DNA from: Dasypus novemcinctus
Taxonomy: Eukaryota > Chordata > Mammalia > Cingulata > Dasypodidae
Reading direction: 5' to 3'
Length of the DNA: 64,000 nt
Assembly: GCF_030445035.2 (NCBI RefSeq)
Contig: NC_080673.1
Span: 190,259,216 to 190,323,215, forward strand
This document shows positions 48,735 to 60,315 of the stretch, one piece after another (within the stretch, counting starts at the first letter, position 1; each line of letters begins with the position of its first letter). Made by a program: the position numbers and the translations under genes. Below the pieces are notes generated by a model. It did no database searches. It saw only the letters and a list, made by a program, of their open reading frames with translations, and had not been told where the DNA came from.

Positions 48735-49425
48735 CTTGTTTTTAATTAGGAAAGTTGAGGTTTACAGAAAAATCATGCAGAAAGAACAAAGTTTCCAGAT
48801 ACCCCCCTACTTTTAATACCTTGAATTAGTGTATTACATTTGTTACAATTGATGAAAGAATAGAATATTATTATAATTACACTATTCACTATAGTCCATG
48901 TTTACATTAGGGCTCCCTGTTTGTTTTTGTACAGACTAAGTATCTTTTTAAAATCTGTATTCTAGTAACATATATACAACCTCTAAGTTCTCTGGTTAAA
49001 CACATTCAAATATATAATTCAATGCTGCTAATTACATTTATAATGCTGTGCTACCATAACCACCATCCTTTACTAAAATGTTTCCATTACCCCAAATAGA
49101 AGTTCTATAAAATATAAGCATTATCTTACCATCCTTACCCCCACCCTGGTCTCTGGGAGCCCATATTCTAGCTTCTGATTCTATGAATTTGCTTAGAGTT
49201 CTAATCATTTCATATCCATGGGATCATAGGCTCTTTTGTGTCTGGCTTATTTCACTCAACATGGTATCTTCAAAGTTCATCCATGCTATTGCATGTATCA
49301 GAATTTCGTTCCTTTCTATGACTGAATAACATTACATTCTATATATAACCACATTTTGTTCATCCATTCATTGGTTTATGGACACTTGGTTTGCTTCCAT
49401 CTTTTGGAAGTTGTCCTCAATTCTT
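48735..49425 (-). mobile_element. L1 3' region, reversed
   Basis: GTTGAGGTTTACAGAAAAAT, CCCTACTTTTAATACCTTG, CAATGCTGCTAATTACATTT and TTCATCCATGCTATTGCATG follow the order of a reversed L1 3' end. Inserted in the MaLR internal region and distinct in subfamily from 45295-46524. Confidence 0.65.
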
Positions 49426-49670
49426 TCTGATGTCTTACCAGAATTGTCTTTAATGTCAATAGTTTCTTCAAGACAATTTAGGCTTTATCTATCAGATATC
49501 TCAAAATTCTTCCAGTCTTTTCCCATTATTCATTTTCAAAGCTACATTCACATTTTTAGGTATTTGTCACAGCAGCACCCAGATCTTAGCACCAAAGACT
49601 ATCTTAGTTTTCCAGGGCTACTATCATAAATACCACAGACTTTTTTGCTTAAACAACAGGGATTTTGTTG

Positions 49671-49789
49671 ATGTCAGAAAGTGTGAGAGGGGGAGGGAGT
49701 GGGGAATATGGGAATTCCTCATATTTTTTATGTAACATTTATGTAATCAAAAGCTTCTTTAAATATTAAAAAAAATTAATTAAAAAAAA
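49671..49789 (+). mobile_element. Short L1 3' tail inside the MaLR LTR
   Basis: Carries GGGAATATGGGAATTCCTCA and TTTTTTATGTAACATTTATG plus an A-rich tail. Imperfect target duplication ACAGGGATTTTGTTG (49656-49670) and ACAGGAATTTATTG (49790-49803), the second matching the LTR's own sequence. Confidence 0.75.
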
Positions 49790-50145
49790 ACAGGAATTTA
49801 TTGTCATACACTTCTAAAGAATAAAAGTCCAAAAAAATCAAGGTTTTAGAAAGTCTTGCCTTCTCTGCAGTCTGCAGCATACTGCTGGTGGCTTGCTGGC
49901 AATCTATGCCTTTTGTCACATGATCATGTTACTTTCTGTCTCCTGCTGTGGCTTATACTGCTGTGTTTCCTTTGTTTATAAGGACTCCAGTCTTAATGGA
50001 TTAAGACCCACCTGACTCATGTTGACCTCAACTTAATAGTATCTTCAAAAATCCTATTTAAAAATGAGTTCACAGCCAGAGGACTTGGAGTTAGGACTTG
50101 AATGTACATATCTTTGTGGAGTACATGATTTCACCTACCCAAAAT

Positions 50146-50640
50146 TTTTTATCAATTGATAAACAAATGTGTTTTCTTGGACTCTTAAGTTTATTCCATT
50201 GATTTGTATATCTATACTGATGTTAGTACTACACAGTCTTTATTATTCTAGCTATGTAGTAGATTTTAAAATTGGGAAATTTCAGGCCACCAATTTTTTT
50301 TTTCTTCAAGATTGGCTCTTATGGAATTTTGGGGTCATCTTGTCATTTTCTGCTCAAAGGAACTAGGTTTTTGATAGGGAATGCCTCAAATCTGTAGATT
50401 TTTTAATAGCATTGATTTCATAACAATATATAGTTCTCCAATCACAAGTAAGGTTTTTTTTTTTTTTCATTTATGTGATCTTTTAAAAATTTCTTTCCAT
50501 GATGTTTTGCAGTTTTCATTGAATATTCTGGTACTTTTGTTATATTTATTACTGATTTTTTGATGGTATTGTTTTCTTAATTTCCTTATTGGTTTTGATT
50601 CCTAGCTGCTATGTTAGACTGACGTATAACATCTAGGCAA
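50146..50640 (-). mobile_element. Ancient L1, right part
   Basis: Continuation of 45295-46524: GTTTATTCCATTGATTTGTA, CTAGCTATGTAGTAGATTTT, GCATTGATTTCATAACAATA and TGATTCCTAGCTGCTATG are reversed 3'UTR/ORF2-end text of an old L1. The two parts read in register. Confidence 0.7.
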
Positions 50641-51105
50641 TGAACAAATATATAAATTACATATTAATTTTTATGCACAGTGAAATTTTCAGGTTACTAT
50701 TGAGAATACAAGAATAAATGAAGCATTGTTTTTGTGCCCCAGAAACTTACAAAACAGAATTTTCCATTGGAAAACATCCACATTAAATGGCGGAGTTCCT
50801 GCTATATAATAAATCTGTGTGAAGAGTGCATAGATGAAAATAAAATGATGACAACAGTGATAATGATGCTTCCTTCAGTGAAAGAATGGATAGGTTCTGC
50901 TGGTATTTTCAGTCCTATCTTCTACTTTCTGTGTTCTCTCACTCTATACTCCAGGATTTCCAAACTACATATATTTCCTTGACTATACCATGGCGCACTC
51001 ATTTATTGGCTCTTACAAAACAAAGAATATGCCTGCAACAGTATTCTGTCCCTTGCCCCAAGCGCCTTACTTCACCTGATTAATGCTTATTTACCTTCTT
51101 CTTAT
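50641..51105. other. No recognised feature
   Basis: Unassigned spacer. No coding signal. Confidence 0.4.
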
Positions 51106-51107
51106 TA

Positions 51108-52010
51108 GCTTATTTTCACTGTCACTTCCTTTTGGGAAGTCTTTCTTGACATTTAAATGTGGGTTAGGGGATTTTTGTTCTCCCATAGTGATTCAGTTTG
51201 CTAAAAACTGCTGGGAGCAAAATACCAGAAATGGGTTGACTTTGCAACAGGAATTAATTAGGCTAAAAGCTTACAGTTCTGAGACCATGAAAATTTCCAC
51301 ATCAAGGCATCCTCAGAGATGCTGTCTCGCCAAGTTGCAGCTGTAGATGATCAGGCACATGGCAGGACATGATGTCAGCTCTGCCTATCCCTGCCTTCTC
51401 CTCTAGGCTTACTTTCTTCCCAAACTCAGCAGTGAGCAATCAGCCATATGAATCATCTCTCCCCATTCCCCTGGGCCTCATCTCTTTTAGTATCTTAAGG
51501 GCCTCTCTGAATGCCTCTGTACTCTGCTAAGTGTAGCCTCCACCTCCCTGCCCCCTTCCTAAGACCTCTCCCTCAGCCTCCAGTGTTTCTCTGTCTCTGC
51601 AGCTTTTTTCTGTGTGTCTATAGCTTTTTAGTCCTGTTTATAAAGGACTCCAGTAAGAGGATTAAGACCTACCCTGGTCTTATGGTCCCATAATCTAATT
51701 AAAGGCCTTTAACTGAAGTGGTCTAATCAAAAGTGATCTGAATCTAATCAAAGACCCCATCTACAATGGGTTTACAAGCACAGGAATGGATTGGTTTTAA
51801 GAACAGGATTTTCTGGGTCCACAAAAATCTCAAACTAGAACACTTCCATTTATTCCTCTCTTGGCACCATTTCACTTCCCTTCGGTTATTGTGCCCATAA
51901 AAGCTGTAAGTTCCTTGAAGTCATGGACCTTTGTATTTCACTGTCCAAAAGAAAGGCAGGTACATAGCAGATGTCCAATAAATAATAACCAAATTGATCA
52001 AAAACAAATG
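51108..52010 (+). mobile_element. L2 3' end, interrupted by an LTR
   Basis: Left block 51108-51189 (GAAGTCTTTCTTGACATTTA, then TTCTCCCATAGTG) and right block 51846-52010 (AAAGCTGTAAGTTCCTTGAA, CATGGACCTTTGTATTTCAC, GTCCAATAAATAATAACC) are consecutive parts of the L2 3' end in sense orientation. Confidence 0.65.
51190..51845 (-). mobile_element. MaLR-like LTR, group B
   Basis: Shares with 14386-15050 the phrases AATACCAGAAATGGGTTGAC, GAGATGCTGTCTC, GGACTCCAGTAAGAGGATTA and CATAATCTAATTAAAGGCC. Inserted in L2. No clean 5-bp duplication, so the edges are within a few bases. Confidence 0.7.
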
Positions 52011-52690
52011 AAGTAAAAGTCCATCATTATCCAGAAGCAGCCCTTGTCTTTAAGGCATTGAATTTAATCAAAAATTTTTTTCTCACATGCATTAATTTTC
52101 CTGCTTTCTGTTTCCTTCTTTTGTATGTATATATTCCCCTATGCCTCCTGCCATACTTTGTTTTAAGTTTTATGCTATGTCTCTACGATAAAATGTCATC
52201 CATATTTAAAACATTTTGAAATGTTCCCTCTGATCTTTAAATGATCATGAAACTACTTAATTGAAACATAAAAACTTTATGAAAGCTACTTTGTTGAGGG
52301 AGAAAAATTATGTTACCAGAACCCCTTTCCCATTCCTAATTTTTACCTAGCTAGATTTGGCCAATATTTTGATATTTTGAAACAAAGTATAAAATAAAAA
52401 TGCTTTCAAACCAATCTATTGTTTTACTCTATTCTCTTTCTCACTGGCAGAGTCACTGAAGGGCATATTTGACCAAAACTTAACTTTAAGATGTTTGGCA
52501 AATCACTTCTGACTTCTAGTATCCCAAGCAATGACATATGAATACAAACACCCATTTCTCATGTTATATGAAAGAATGAAATTTGAAAAGACATGTAGGC
52601 TACCCATCCCTATACCTAGCATGTTTAATATGTGCACTATTAGTTCCTTTCATCATCCTCCCCACTTCCTATATAGACACATTTATGGTC
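52011..52690. other. No recognised feature
   Basis: Unassigned AT-rich sequence. Confidence 0.4.
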
Positions 52691-52695
52691 TCCCG

Positions 52696-52775
52696 TTTAG
52701 GGGATCTTTGTTCTCCCATAGTGTTTTAGTTTGCTAAAGGCTTCAGGGAGCAATATACCCTTGATGGAGCTAGAA
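52696..52775. repeat. Partial duplicate of the L2/LTR junction
   Basis: 52696-52722 matches 51164-51190 with one mismatch in 27 (TTAGGGGAT, C or T, then TTTGTTCTCCCATAGTG). It is followed by the group B LTR start TTTTAGTTTGCTAAAGG at the same position. The resemblance fades by about 52760. Confidence 0.65.
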
Positions 52776-54235
52776 CCCACTTTTCTGGGTAAGCACATGT
52801 TTGGTGATCATTTTTCACCATTTAAAAATTAAAAATAAAGAAGTCTACTACAAGAAAATTTTAAAAATAAATTGATTTATGATGTTTTTCCTCCACTCTC
52901 CCCTCCATTTCTGGAAGGGTTATTTATATCCAACTATGAAATTGACATACTCTTGGGATTGGTTCTGGTTATCCCTCAGTATATACACCTCCCTTTAAAA
53001 TGTCAATTTTGTTCATTGACATTGCTGTGTGTTTCTCAAAGAATTGAATGTTTTCCAAAACCTTGCAACACACTTCCCCCATAAATTATTTGTATTAATG
53101 TTTCTATACTAAAATGCCTATACTTTGCAATTCTTTTAGTGCAGGGGGAAATTTTAATATTTCAAAAAACCCTATAAATCCAGCATAATGTTGTAAAAAT
53201 GCAGCAATTTGGCTAGAAAAGCAAAAACATGGATCCTGTCTGACATTTGCATCAGAAAGTCAGCCAAGCTTCTGAGTGCATTAGCCCATGGAAACAAGAG
53301 TCTTCTTATGATAAACATGTACTCTGGGAGACAGTATTATCACAAAGAGGATTATATATGCTGGTTCACGAAACAAAAAAGGGGGAAAATTGTAATCCCT
53401 TTCTGATCTTGAGGCTGCTGATCAAACAAAAATTTCCAAGCAAATTTTTTTTGAAAATTGGTGCTGTGTGCTTATGGTTTTATTCAGAAAATAAATGGGC
53501 AGAGGGAGCTGAGGATGGTAAAATATTACCCAAAGAGAACAGTTAATGTTGAATTCTTGTGAAGTGGATTTTGATTCATTTTAATATCAGGAGCTATCCA
53601 TATCTCATTACAGATCTCACTGGAAAAGAAATCATCTTCATGAAAAAAAAATAAGGCACAAAAATACTCACACAGAAATATGCACTCATTTGCAAACACA
53701 GATACAAAGTTCAGAGACAAACACACTCTCCAAAAGAAAAATAGCCAAATTTGCCCATTCACAGTATTTGTACAGTGATTCTGAGGTTACCGATAAGCTG
53801 TGGAAAAATAGCATGGACAAAGGCTTAAACAAAACCCTTAATATTCAGGAGAAGAAAGTGTTTTTAAACTTAAAATGGTAAACAAAAATAAAAATCTTTT
53901 TTTCTTTCGAAAGGTTCAAGAACATTCTAATCTGAATACTCTCTCTGGAGTTCTTTTTATTCAAGATGAGGACAAATTCTCTAATGTGTACAAAGAAGAC
54001 ATGATTTTGACTAATATAATAAATATCTAAAATAATTTGGACTTATTATTAGAAAAGAGAGAAAATGGTGAGGTGAGCAAATGAACAAATCTTTCATATT
54101 TAAAAGGATGGAAACTACCTGAAGCAGCTCTGATTATCTGTGACCAAATTCCATACATGAGAGAAGTCAAAGTCATTTGAGAAATTATGAACCAATTTGT
54201 AAAACAGATATGGAATTGTGATCCGTCAGCCATGG
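52776..54235. other. No recognised feature
   Basis: Unassigned. Open frames 53247-53546 (99 codons) and 53526-53762 (minus) overlap this stretch and show no family features. Confidence 0.4.
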
Positions 54236-54237
54236 CT

Positions 54238-54440
54238 TCAAATCCAAGCTCTGCCGTTCATGAACTCTCTAGTACTGGAAAAGATATTTACCCCTCTCTG
54301 AGTCTCAATTTCCACATCTTTAGATAGAGGTAACAGATACATAACATTCCGATTGTTGTTCAGATTATGTAATCTATCATTTTAGTAGAATACCAGATAC
54401 ATATTAGGTGTTCATTTAACATAATTATTAATCGTTCATA
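54238..54440 (+). repeat. MIR SINE
   Basis: Good MIR order: TTCAAATCCAAGCTCTGCCG, GTCTCAATTTCCACATCTTT, and a CATATTAGGTGTTCATTTAA 3' end. Confidence 0.7.
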
Positions 54441-54984
54441 TAATGCATAATAGTAATGGCTTAAAATGATTTGTAGATTAAATTTAATGAACAAATTTTT
54501 AAATAATCTTCAAGCTACATTAAATGAGTAATGAAATATGTACAAAAGAGGATAAGAATCTGAAAACACAACTATATATCTAAAATATTCTTTCATTCTG
54601 AACAATTATGTTTATCAGTAAATCTCCTTTCTTATCTTGAAGAATAAGGGAGTCTTTGATGAGCAGCCACAAGAAAAGAGATACCCTTCAGGGAGATGAC
54701 AAGTCTGTAAGTCTGTTTTTCCTTATAGTGCAAAACAACAATAACCTAATGACAATTGTGAAATCTGGCTAGACGGTTACTTTTGTTATTCAACACTAAA
54801 CAGTCTGATTGATATTTATCATCCTTGTGTCATGGGGACTCAGATTAGATGCAGTTTGCAATCTTACATTCTACCTCTCTACAATTTTATATTCTAAGAG
54901 TTGGGTACAACCTCTTACTCAGAGACAGGTTTGCAATAAACCAACCAGGGGGCACTGGATGAAAAAGAAGAAGTTATTGTCAAT
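54441..54984. other. No recognised feature
   Basis: Unassigned AT-rich spacer. The open frame starting at 54809 runs into the next MIR and is not gene-like. Confidence 0.4.
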
Positions 54985-55190
54985 ATCAGAAGAACATGAA
55001 GAGGACAATAAACACATAAGGTTGTTAAGAAGAGTTATCGAAAAGATACATGTAAAGTCCTTTGCACATTGTGAGTTCTCAGGAAAATGGTTGATATTTT
55101 TATGGACAAGTACTTGTAATAGTAGAATCTATTTTATACTTGTATGATCATTTTAATAATTACTATCTTTAATATTATGTCTGATAGCAG
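54985..55190 (+). repeat. MIR 3' fragment
   Basis: TAAGGTTGTTAAGAAGAGTT and TGTAAAGTCCTTTGCACATT correspond to the MIR 3' half. Confidence 0.4.
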
Positions 55191-55615
55191 GTTCAGGTAA
55201 TATGCCCAAGGAAAGAAAACAATCATGATTAGTCAAGATGTCAGACATTGAGAATATTGGAAACAACTGGGCAATGAAACCCAAGAAAGGGATCAAGATA
55301 GTGACTATAATATCATTTTAAGGTACTAGGAATTTGATTTTTGCACATCAGTCAAGAAACAGAAAGGCAGATAGGTTATGTCAAAGGAGGAGTATATAGA
55401 TTCTGTATCCCATTTCTTTATCCCTTTTCCTCATTTCTTCCAAGCTTTGTCCCATGTCCCAAAACTACCATAATTCTGCTTTGCAATTTCTAAAATGACA
55501 ACTAATAAATGTGATAAAGCTGTCCATGTTAAGGAGATAGTTGGAAAGACTCTGGCCTTCTTCATTGCCCAAAACATAGTTGTATTTTCTCACAGTGTTT
55601 TGTGGACAAAGCCTG
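55191..55615. other. No recognised feature
   Basis: Unassigned. Confidence 0.4.
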
Positions 55616-56048
55616 TTTTAGTTCCTAGGTTGCTCCAGAAAATGGCATGAAATGGGTCACACTAGACAATAGGAATGTCTTCACTCACAGCTCGAGACTG
55701 GGAAAATGTTCAAATCAAGGTGTCATTGAGGCAATGCTGGCAATCATTTTTCCTTAGCTTGTCACATGGCAGGGTTCAAGGCAGTGTCTCCTTGCCTCTC
55801 CCTTCTCTTTTGGGTTCCATTCAATTTCACCTTCTTCCTTCCTGTGGCTTTTACTTTCTCTGTATGTGTTTCATTCTGCATAAAAGACACCAGTAATAGG
55901 ATTAAGACCCATCTTGACTGTACTGAGCCTTACTGTACCTGAAGTAGCCTCATAAAAAGGTCCTACTTACAATGAGTTCACACTCACAAGAAAGGACTGG
56001 ATTTAAGAACATGTTTTTCTGGGGTACATACAGTTTTAAATCACCATA
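55616..56048 (-). mobile_element. MaLR-like LTR, reversed
   Basis: TTTTAGTTCCTAGGTTGCTC at the left, AAATCAAGGTGTCATTGAGG, GACACCAGTAATAGGATTAA and GTTTTTCTGGGGTACATACA at the right. Same general layout as the right-hand LTR at 49600-50141. Confidence 0.6.
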
Positions 56049-57690
56049 CAATCCTACCTAAAGAACTAGATAAAATGGTGGGAATTTCAGACCAACCTCT
56101 AAGACAAGCTAAATATCATACAAATACGTGGATTTTATAAATTTGCCAAACTTTACATAAAGTCTAGCTCCATTTTTCTACTACCAGAGATAAATGTTTT
56201 GCTCAGTTCTACAAACTAGCAAATGTGTTGCTCAGTTCTACAAAAATTCTCTGGGCTCATTGAGTATTCTTTACTCAAGTATTGACAGATGATGAACAAG
56301 CAAAATAAAATTTTCAAAGACTATTTGGATTAGGGTTCTGAATTTAGTCATCTTTGTGTGTGTGTGTATGTGAGCGTGTGTGTGTGGAAGGAGTAGGCAT
56401 TAAGAGAATAAGAAATCTACAAAGGATATAACTATAGTAATGAAACAGAGTAATATTAGATGCTGAAGTCTTTTCATTGTTGCTATTAATCAATTAATTC
56501 CAAAGAAGAAATGAACTGAGATTGTCTTTAAAACTGTGGTGCTCATTATACAGGAAAACCTTCTATTTTTAAAATTCTAGGTTTCTACCGTAGATTATCT
56601 GTTGCTACCTACTCACAAAATCCCAGTTCCTCCTAAAGTTACCTGCCTCCAGGGCAGGTAGACCTTTATGAGAGAATTAGTAGGTTTAAAGTGTTAAATA
56701 TGTTAAGTCAAATTTGAATCTTTTTAATACAGTGAAGAAAAGTCAAAGAATTGTAAAAGGGAAGAACTCTAAAATAAAACCTGATAGTTGACTGAAAAAT
56801 TTTAATGACTGAAGATTGTTTTAAAATAATAGGGGCCCCTGCTGAATATATCATCTTTATGGATACATATGTCCCCTAATATTCATGTTGTCATTGGTCC
56901 TAAGAATTTTTCCTTCCACCATTTTTCTAGAAAGAAAACTAAAAAAAAAAAAAAAACAAAACAAAAAATTGTAGAAGCAATCCTTCTACAATAAATATTT
57001 ATCCAAGGCAGATTTTAAATAATTCCATGCCTCATGGACATCATACCTCAAAACTCTGGCAAATTTCAAGGCCTCATCCAATCTTTTATTTTCCTATATT
57101 TTTTTATTGTCTTATCATCCCCATTGTTTTCAAAGTTGAATTTGTTTTGCATGTTCCTTATGTTCCTAGGGTTGTTTTTTCAAACTAAAAATTCTACTGA
57201 AGCTGATGTTTAAAAAGAATGGAGATTTCAATTACCCAGTGTATATAGGAGAACCTTTGAAGCTTGTACAATCAAGTAATTGAAAACAAACCGTGCTTTT
57301 TTTGTCAAGGGCTTAACTCTAGCTACTACTTTCAATGATTAATCTTCTTCCTGTTATGTCATCACCACAAGATTACCTGGAAAACACAGGCTTGCCAATG
57401 GCACATGAACACTGCAGTTGCCTGTTTTCTGATGGGTTGTAAAACAACATTACATAGCTAGCTATTTTTTTCCTTCTTTTTTATAGTTAAGAACCCAGTG
57501 TACTGCTGCCTTGATTGTAATCATTTTTCCACTATTTACAAATTCAAAAGACTTTTGCCGAGTAACCCATTGCTCCGATTTTCATCTATCTTATCCATTG
57601 AATGTGGACAATAAGGTCACCCTTAAAGAAGTGCTGTGATAACATGCATGTGACAAGAATTGGTCATTATCTACCCCCAATAGCCAGTCT
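56049..57690. other. No recognised feature, with a (GT)n run
   Basis: Unassigned except for an imperfect GT dinucleotide array at 56354-56383 and an A-rich run at 56940-56966. Two nearly identical GCTCAGTTCTACAAA phrases lie at 56201 and 56231, a local 30-bp duplication. Confidence 0.45.
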
Positions 57691-57705
57691 TCCTTTCTCC
57701 CTCTT

Positions 57706-58128
57706 TTCTTTTTTTTTTTAAGATTTATTTTATTTATTTCTCTCCCTCCGCCCCTGTTGTCTGCTCTCCTCTCTGGCGCTGTGTGTTCTTCTGAGTCCAC
57801 TTGCATTGCCAGGAGGCACCAGGAAACTGCTTCTCTGTGTTTCTTTTTTTTTGCTGTTGTGTCATCTTGCTGCATCAGCTCTCCATGTGTGCAACACCAC
57901 TCCTGGGCGGCTGCGCTTTTTTCACCTGGGGTGACTCCCTTGTGGGGCACTCTCCTTGCACGTGGAGCTCCCCTACATGGGAGCGCCCCTTCATGGCACG
58001 GCACTCCATGGCGCGCAGCAGCACTGTGCATGGGCTGCTTACCACATGGGTCAGGAGGCTCTAGGGATGGAACCCTGGACCCTCCATATGGTAGATGGAT
58101 ACTCTATCAGTTGAGTCGCATCTGCTTC
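57706..58128 (-). mobile_element. DAS-type tRNA-derived SINE with TSD
   Basis: Duplications TCCTTTCTCCCTCTT (57691-57705) and TCCTTTCCTCCCTCTT (58129-58144) differ by one inserted C. Reverse complement gives an AGCAGATGCGACTCAACTGA head and a B-box-like GGTTCCATCCC (diverged). The CTTGCACGTGGAGCTCCCCT body matches the other two long copies. The 146-codon minus-strand open frame is SINE-derived. Confidence 0.9.
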
Positions 58129-58149
58129 TCCTTTCCTCCCTCTTAATAG

Positions 58150-58560
58150 TTAAGCTTCTGAGTTTCAGCTGCACTCAGAGCCTCCTGGTTAGAGATTATA
58201 TTTCCCAGCCTCACTTTCAGCTAGATAGAAGCATGTGACTAAGCTCTGGCAAGTGATAGCATTGAGAGTGATGTGTTCAGGTCCCAGGTGGTGTCCTTAA
58301 AAGAAAGCTGCTTGTTCTGTCCTTCCTCTTTCTTCCTTCCCAAGGGTTAGGGTGTGGATCTGGAAGTGATGACCAAATTTACTTGCAGACAAGGAAACAC
58401 TTTGATGGATGACAGAGAAAAAAGGAAAGAAAGAAGTAAAAGCATTCTGGGTACCTGGAAAATCTCATGGAGATGAGACCCTGGACAGCTTATTTTAATG
58501 AAATTTACATGAGAAAGAAAAGACAATTCTGTCTTATTAAAACACCCAAAATAAATCCCT
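58150..58560. mobile_element. Ancient LTR-like repeat
   Basis: CCCAGCCTCACTTTCAGCTA, GCATGTGACTAAGCTCTGGC and a TTCTGTCTTATTAAAACACC end follow a widely shared eutherian repeat that I recall but cannot name with certainty. Confidence 0.4.
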
Positions 58561-58799
58561 AAGTAATTCAATGTGTAAAGTACATAGTACAGATATGGCA
58601 GACAGTTGAGAACATAATATCCTGAAGGTTAATATCTTCTCTCCATATGTGGGAGGCACTGGTTTTAAGGCTGTACAAAGGGCTCCCAAATCTCAGCTTC
58701 ATGATATTTCCCAAACCAGACATCCCTGCAATTTTACAGTCAGAATTATAGTCCAGGGCAAGAATCAAAACCAAAAGTCACTGTGGAGCTAGATATTTA

Positions 58800-58890
58800 T
58801 TGTCTGTGAGTTAGGAGTAACTGTCCCACTTTAGAGATGAGGAAACTAGAACTAAAAAAAATCAAATAACTTTCCATTACACTGAGAAGA
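58800..58890 (-). repeat. MIR SINE fragment
   Basis: TTTAGAGATGAGGAAACTAG followed by AAATAACTTTCCATTACAC is the reversed MIR core. Confidence 0.55.
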
Positions 58891-59049
58891 AACTGTTAAA
58901 TTATTCACATACATACACATCACCTCAACATAAATGTTTTAAGTATACATTTTTGGGATGATAAACATGGAAGGATATTAGTTGGTGTATGTTGTAAAAC
59001 AGATCTTCTCTGTTGAAAGTAAATAAGTTTAAAATACTCAGTGAGTACA

Positions 59050-59622
59050 TTATCTACTCAATACAGCTGATGCAAAATACCAGAAATCTGTTGGCTTTTA
59101 TAAAGGGTATTTATTTGGGGTAGGAGCTTACAGTTACCAGGCCATAAAGCATAAGTTACTTCCCTCACCAAAGTCTATTTCCAAATTTTGGAGCAAGATG
59201 GCTACCAACATCTGTCTTCCTGGGTTCCTCTCTTCCTGAGCCTTCATTTCTCTCCAGGCTCAGTTGCTGTTTTCTCTACAAGGTCAGCTCTAGACTATGA
59301 GGCTTTCTAGGTTTTGCTTCTCTCCACAAGGCCAGCTGTAGACTATCAGGCAACCGGCTCTGTCTCTGTCTCAAGGGCTTTTTTCTTTCTGGGCTCAGTT
59401 GCTCTGCTCCTCTGTGTGCTTACTTCCTAGGCTCCAACTCAAAACTCCAGCATCAAAACTCAAACTCTGTCCTTTGCCATGTCTTTTATCTGTGAGTCCC
59501 CACTCTACTGACATGGCCCAATCAAAGCCCTAATCATAATTTAGTCATGCCCAGTTACAGACATGTTTACAAACATAATCCAATGTCTATTTTTGGCATT
59601 CATGAACCATATCAAACCGCTA
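59050..59622 (-). mobile_element. MaLR-like LTR, group A
   Basis: Reversed copy of the 42231-42682 type: AATACCAGAAATCTGTTGGC, TTATTTGGGGTAGGAGCTTA, an inner direct repeat of TCTCCACAAGGCCAGCT-like text (near 59270 and 59325), and ATTTTTGGCATTCATGAACC, CATATCAAAC at the right. Longer than other group A copies because of that inner duplication. Confidence 0.7.
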
Positions 59623-59689
59623 TATACCTACAAAGATGCCAATTTAGTGAAAGTGCTTCTCATTTATGCAAACTATTTAATCATTCATT

Positions 59690-59965
59690 CTAATGCCTGT
59701 AATTTCCCTACCCCTCTCCACTAAGTTCCATTCAACTTTAGGCATCAGTTCAAATGCTACATTCTTTCTGAACTCTTCCTTGATTCTCCTAGGTATTTAG
59801 ACACTTGTTGCACTAAATTCTTACATAATGGATTATAACACAACCACATCCTATTACAATTCTTGGCATCTGTCTCTGCCTGAAAGGACAAGGCAATTTA
59901 CCTACTCCTTAGCTCAGGGTCTAATTGATTTACAGTAGGTGCTCAATAAGTATTTTTTAAATAAA
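59690..59965 (+). mobile_element. L2 3' end
   Basis: GGCATCAGTTCAAATGCTAC, TGAACTCTTCCTTGATTC and TTACAGTAGGTGCTCAATAA are L2 3'-end text in sense orientation. Confidence 0.65.
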
Positions 59966-59989
59966 TAGCTCATGTCAATATTTTCTTGC

Positions 59990-60160
59990 CTTACAAGGTG
60001 CCAACCACAGTGCTAATGATCTCATTTGATCCCATGTTGCAGTTACCATTACCAGGCACACTGCCCAGATGAAAAGCTGAGGTATACATATAAATAATTT
60101 GCCTAAGATTATAAAACCAGTAAGAATCAAAAGATTAGAAACAACCTTTATATCATGCTA
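59990..60160 (-). repeat. MIR SINE fragment
   Basis: Reversed MIR: ATCTCATTTGATCCCATGTT, CCCAGATGAAAAGCTGAGG and TTTGCCTAAGATTATAAAAC. Confidence 0.55.
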
Positions 60161-60209
60161 GAATGTGGATGCTCAACTACAACTTTATTCCATTCTTTCA
60201 TTGACTGAG

Positions 60210-60315
60210 AACATGAACCAACTAGAATTGTTGAGCATATGATATCTGCCTTTCATTGTGCTAGACACAGAGCTAATAAAATAGCTATAAAAGTCACTGC
60301 CTTTGACTTAAGAAA
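60210..60315 (-). mobile_element. L2 3' end, reversed
   Basis: TGTTGAGCATATGATATCTG, TTGTGCTAGACACAGAGCTA and AAGTCACTGCCTTTGACTTA resemble the reversed L2 terminus. Confidence 0.45.

Larger units (their letters stand above)
46525..50141 (-). mobile_element. MaLR-type retroelement with two LTRs
   Basis: A non-autonomous ERVL-MaLR-like element in reverse orientation. Right-hand (5') LTR about 49600-50141 and left-hand (3') LTR 46525-46864 share the TCTTA...start, a TTATTATCTCACAGT/TTTATTGTC region and a TGGAAG/TGGGTAGG-type end. The internal text, for example ATTTTTAGGTATTTGTCACA with GCAGCACCC just inside the 5' LTR, is characteristic of MaLR internal sequence. A short AAAAT direct repeat flanks it and the L1 text is continuous across it. 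No open protein frame is retained, and MaLR elements normally encode none. Four later insertions lie inside (47198-47480, 48443-48621, 48735-49425, 49671-49789). Confidence 0.7.

Noticed and set aside
57591-58031. Open frame of 146 codons on the minus strand, the longest in the window
   Set aside because: It lies almost entirely in the DAS-type SINE at 57706-58128. Similar frames occur in the SINEs at 32 and 40 kb.
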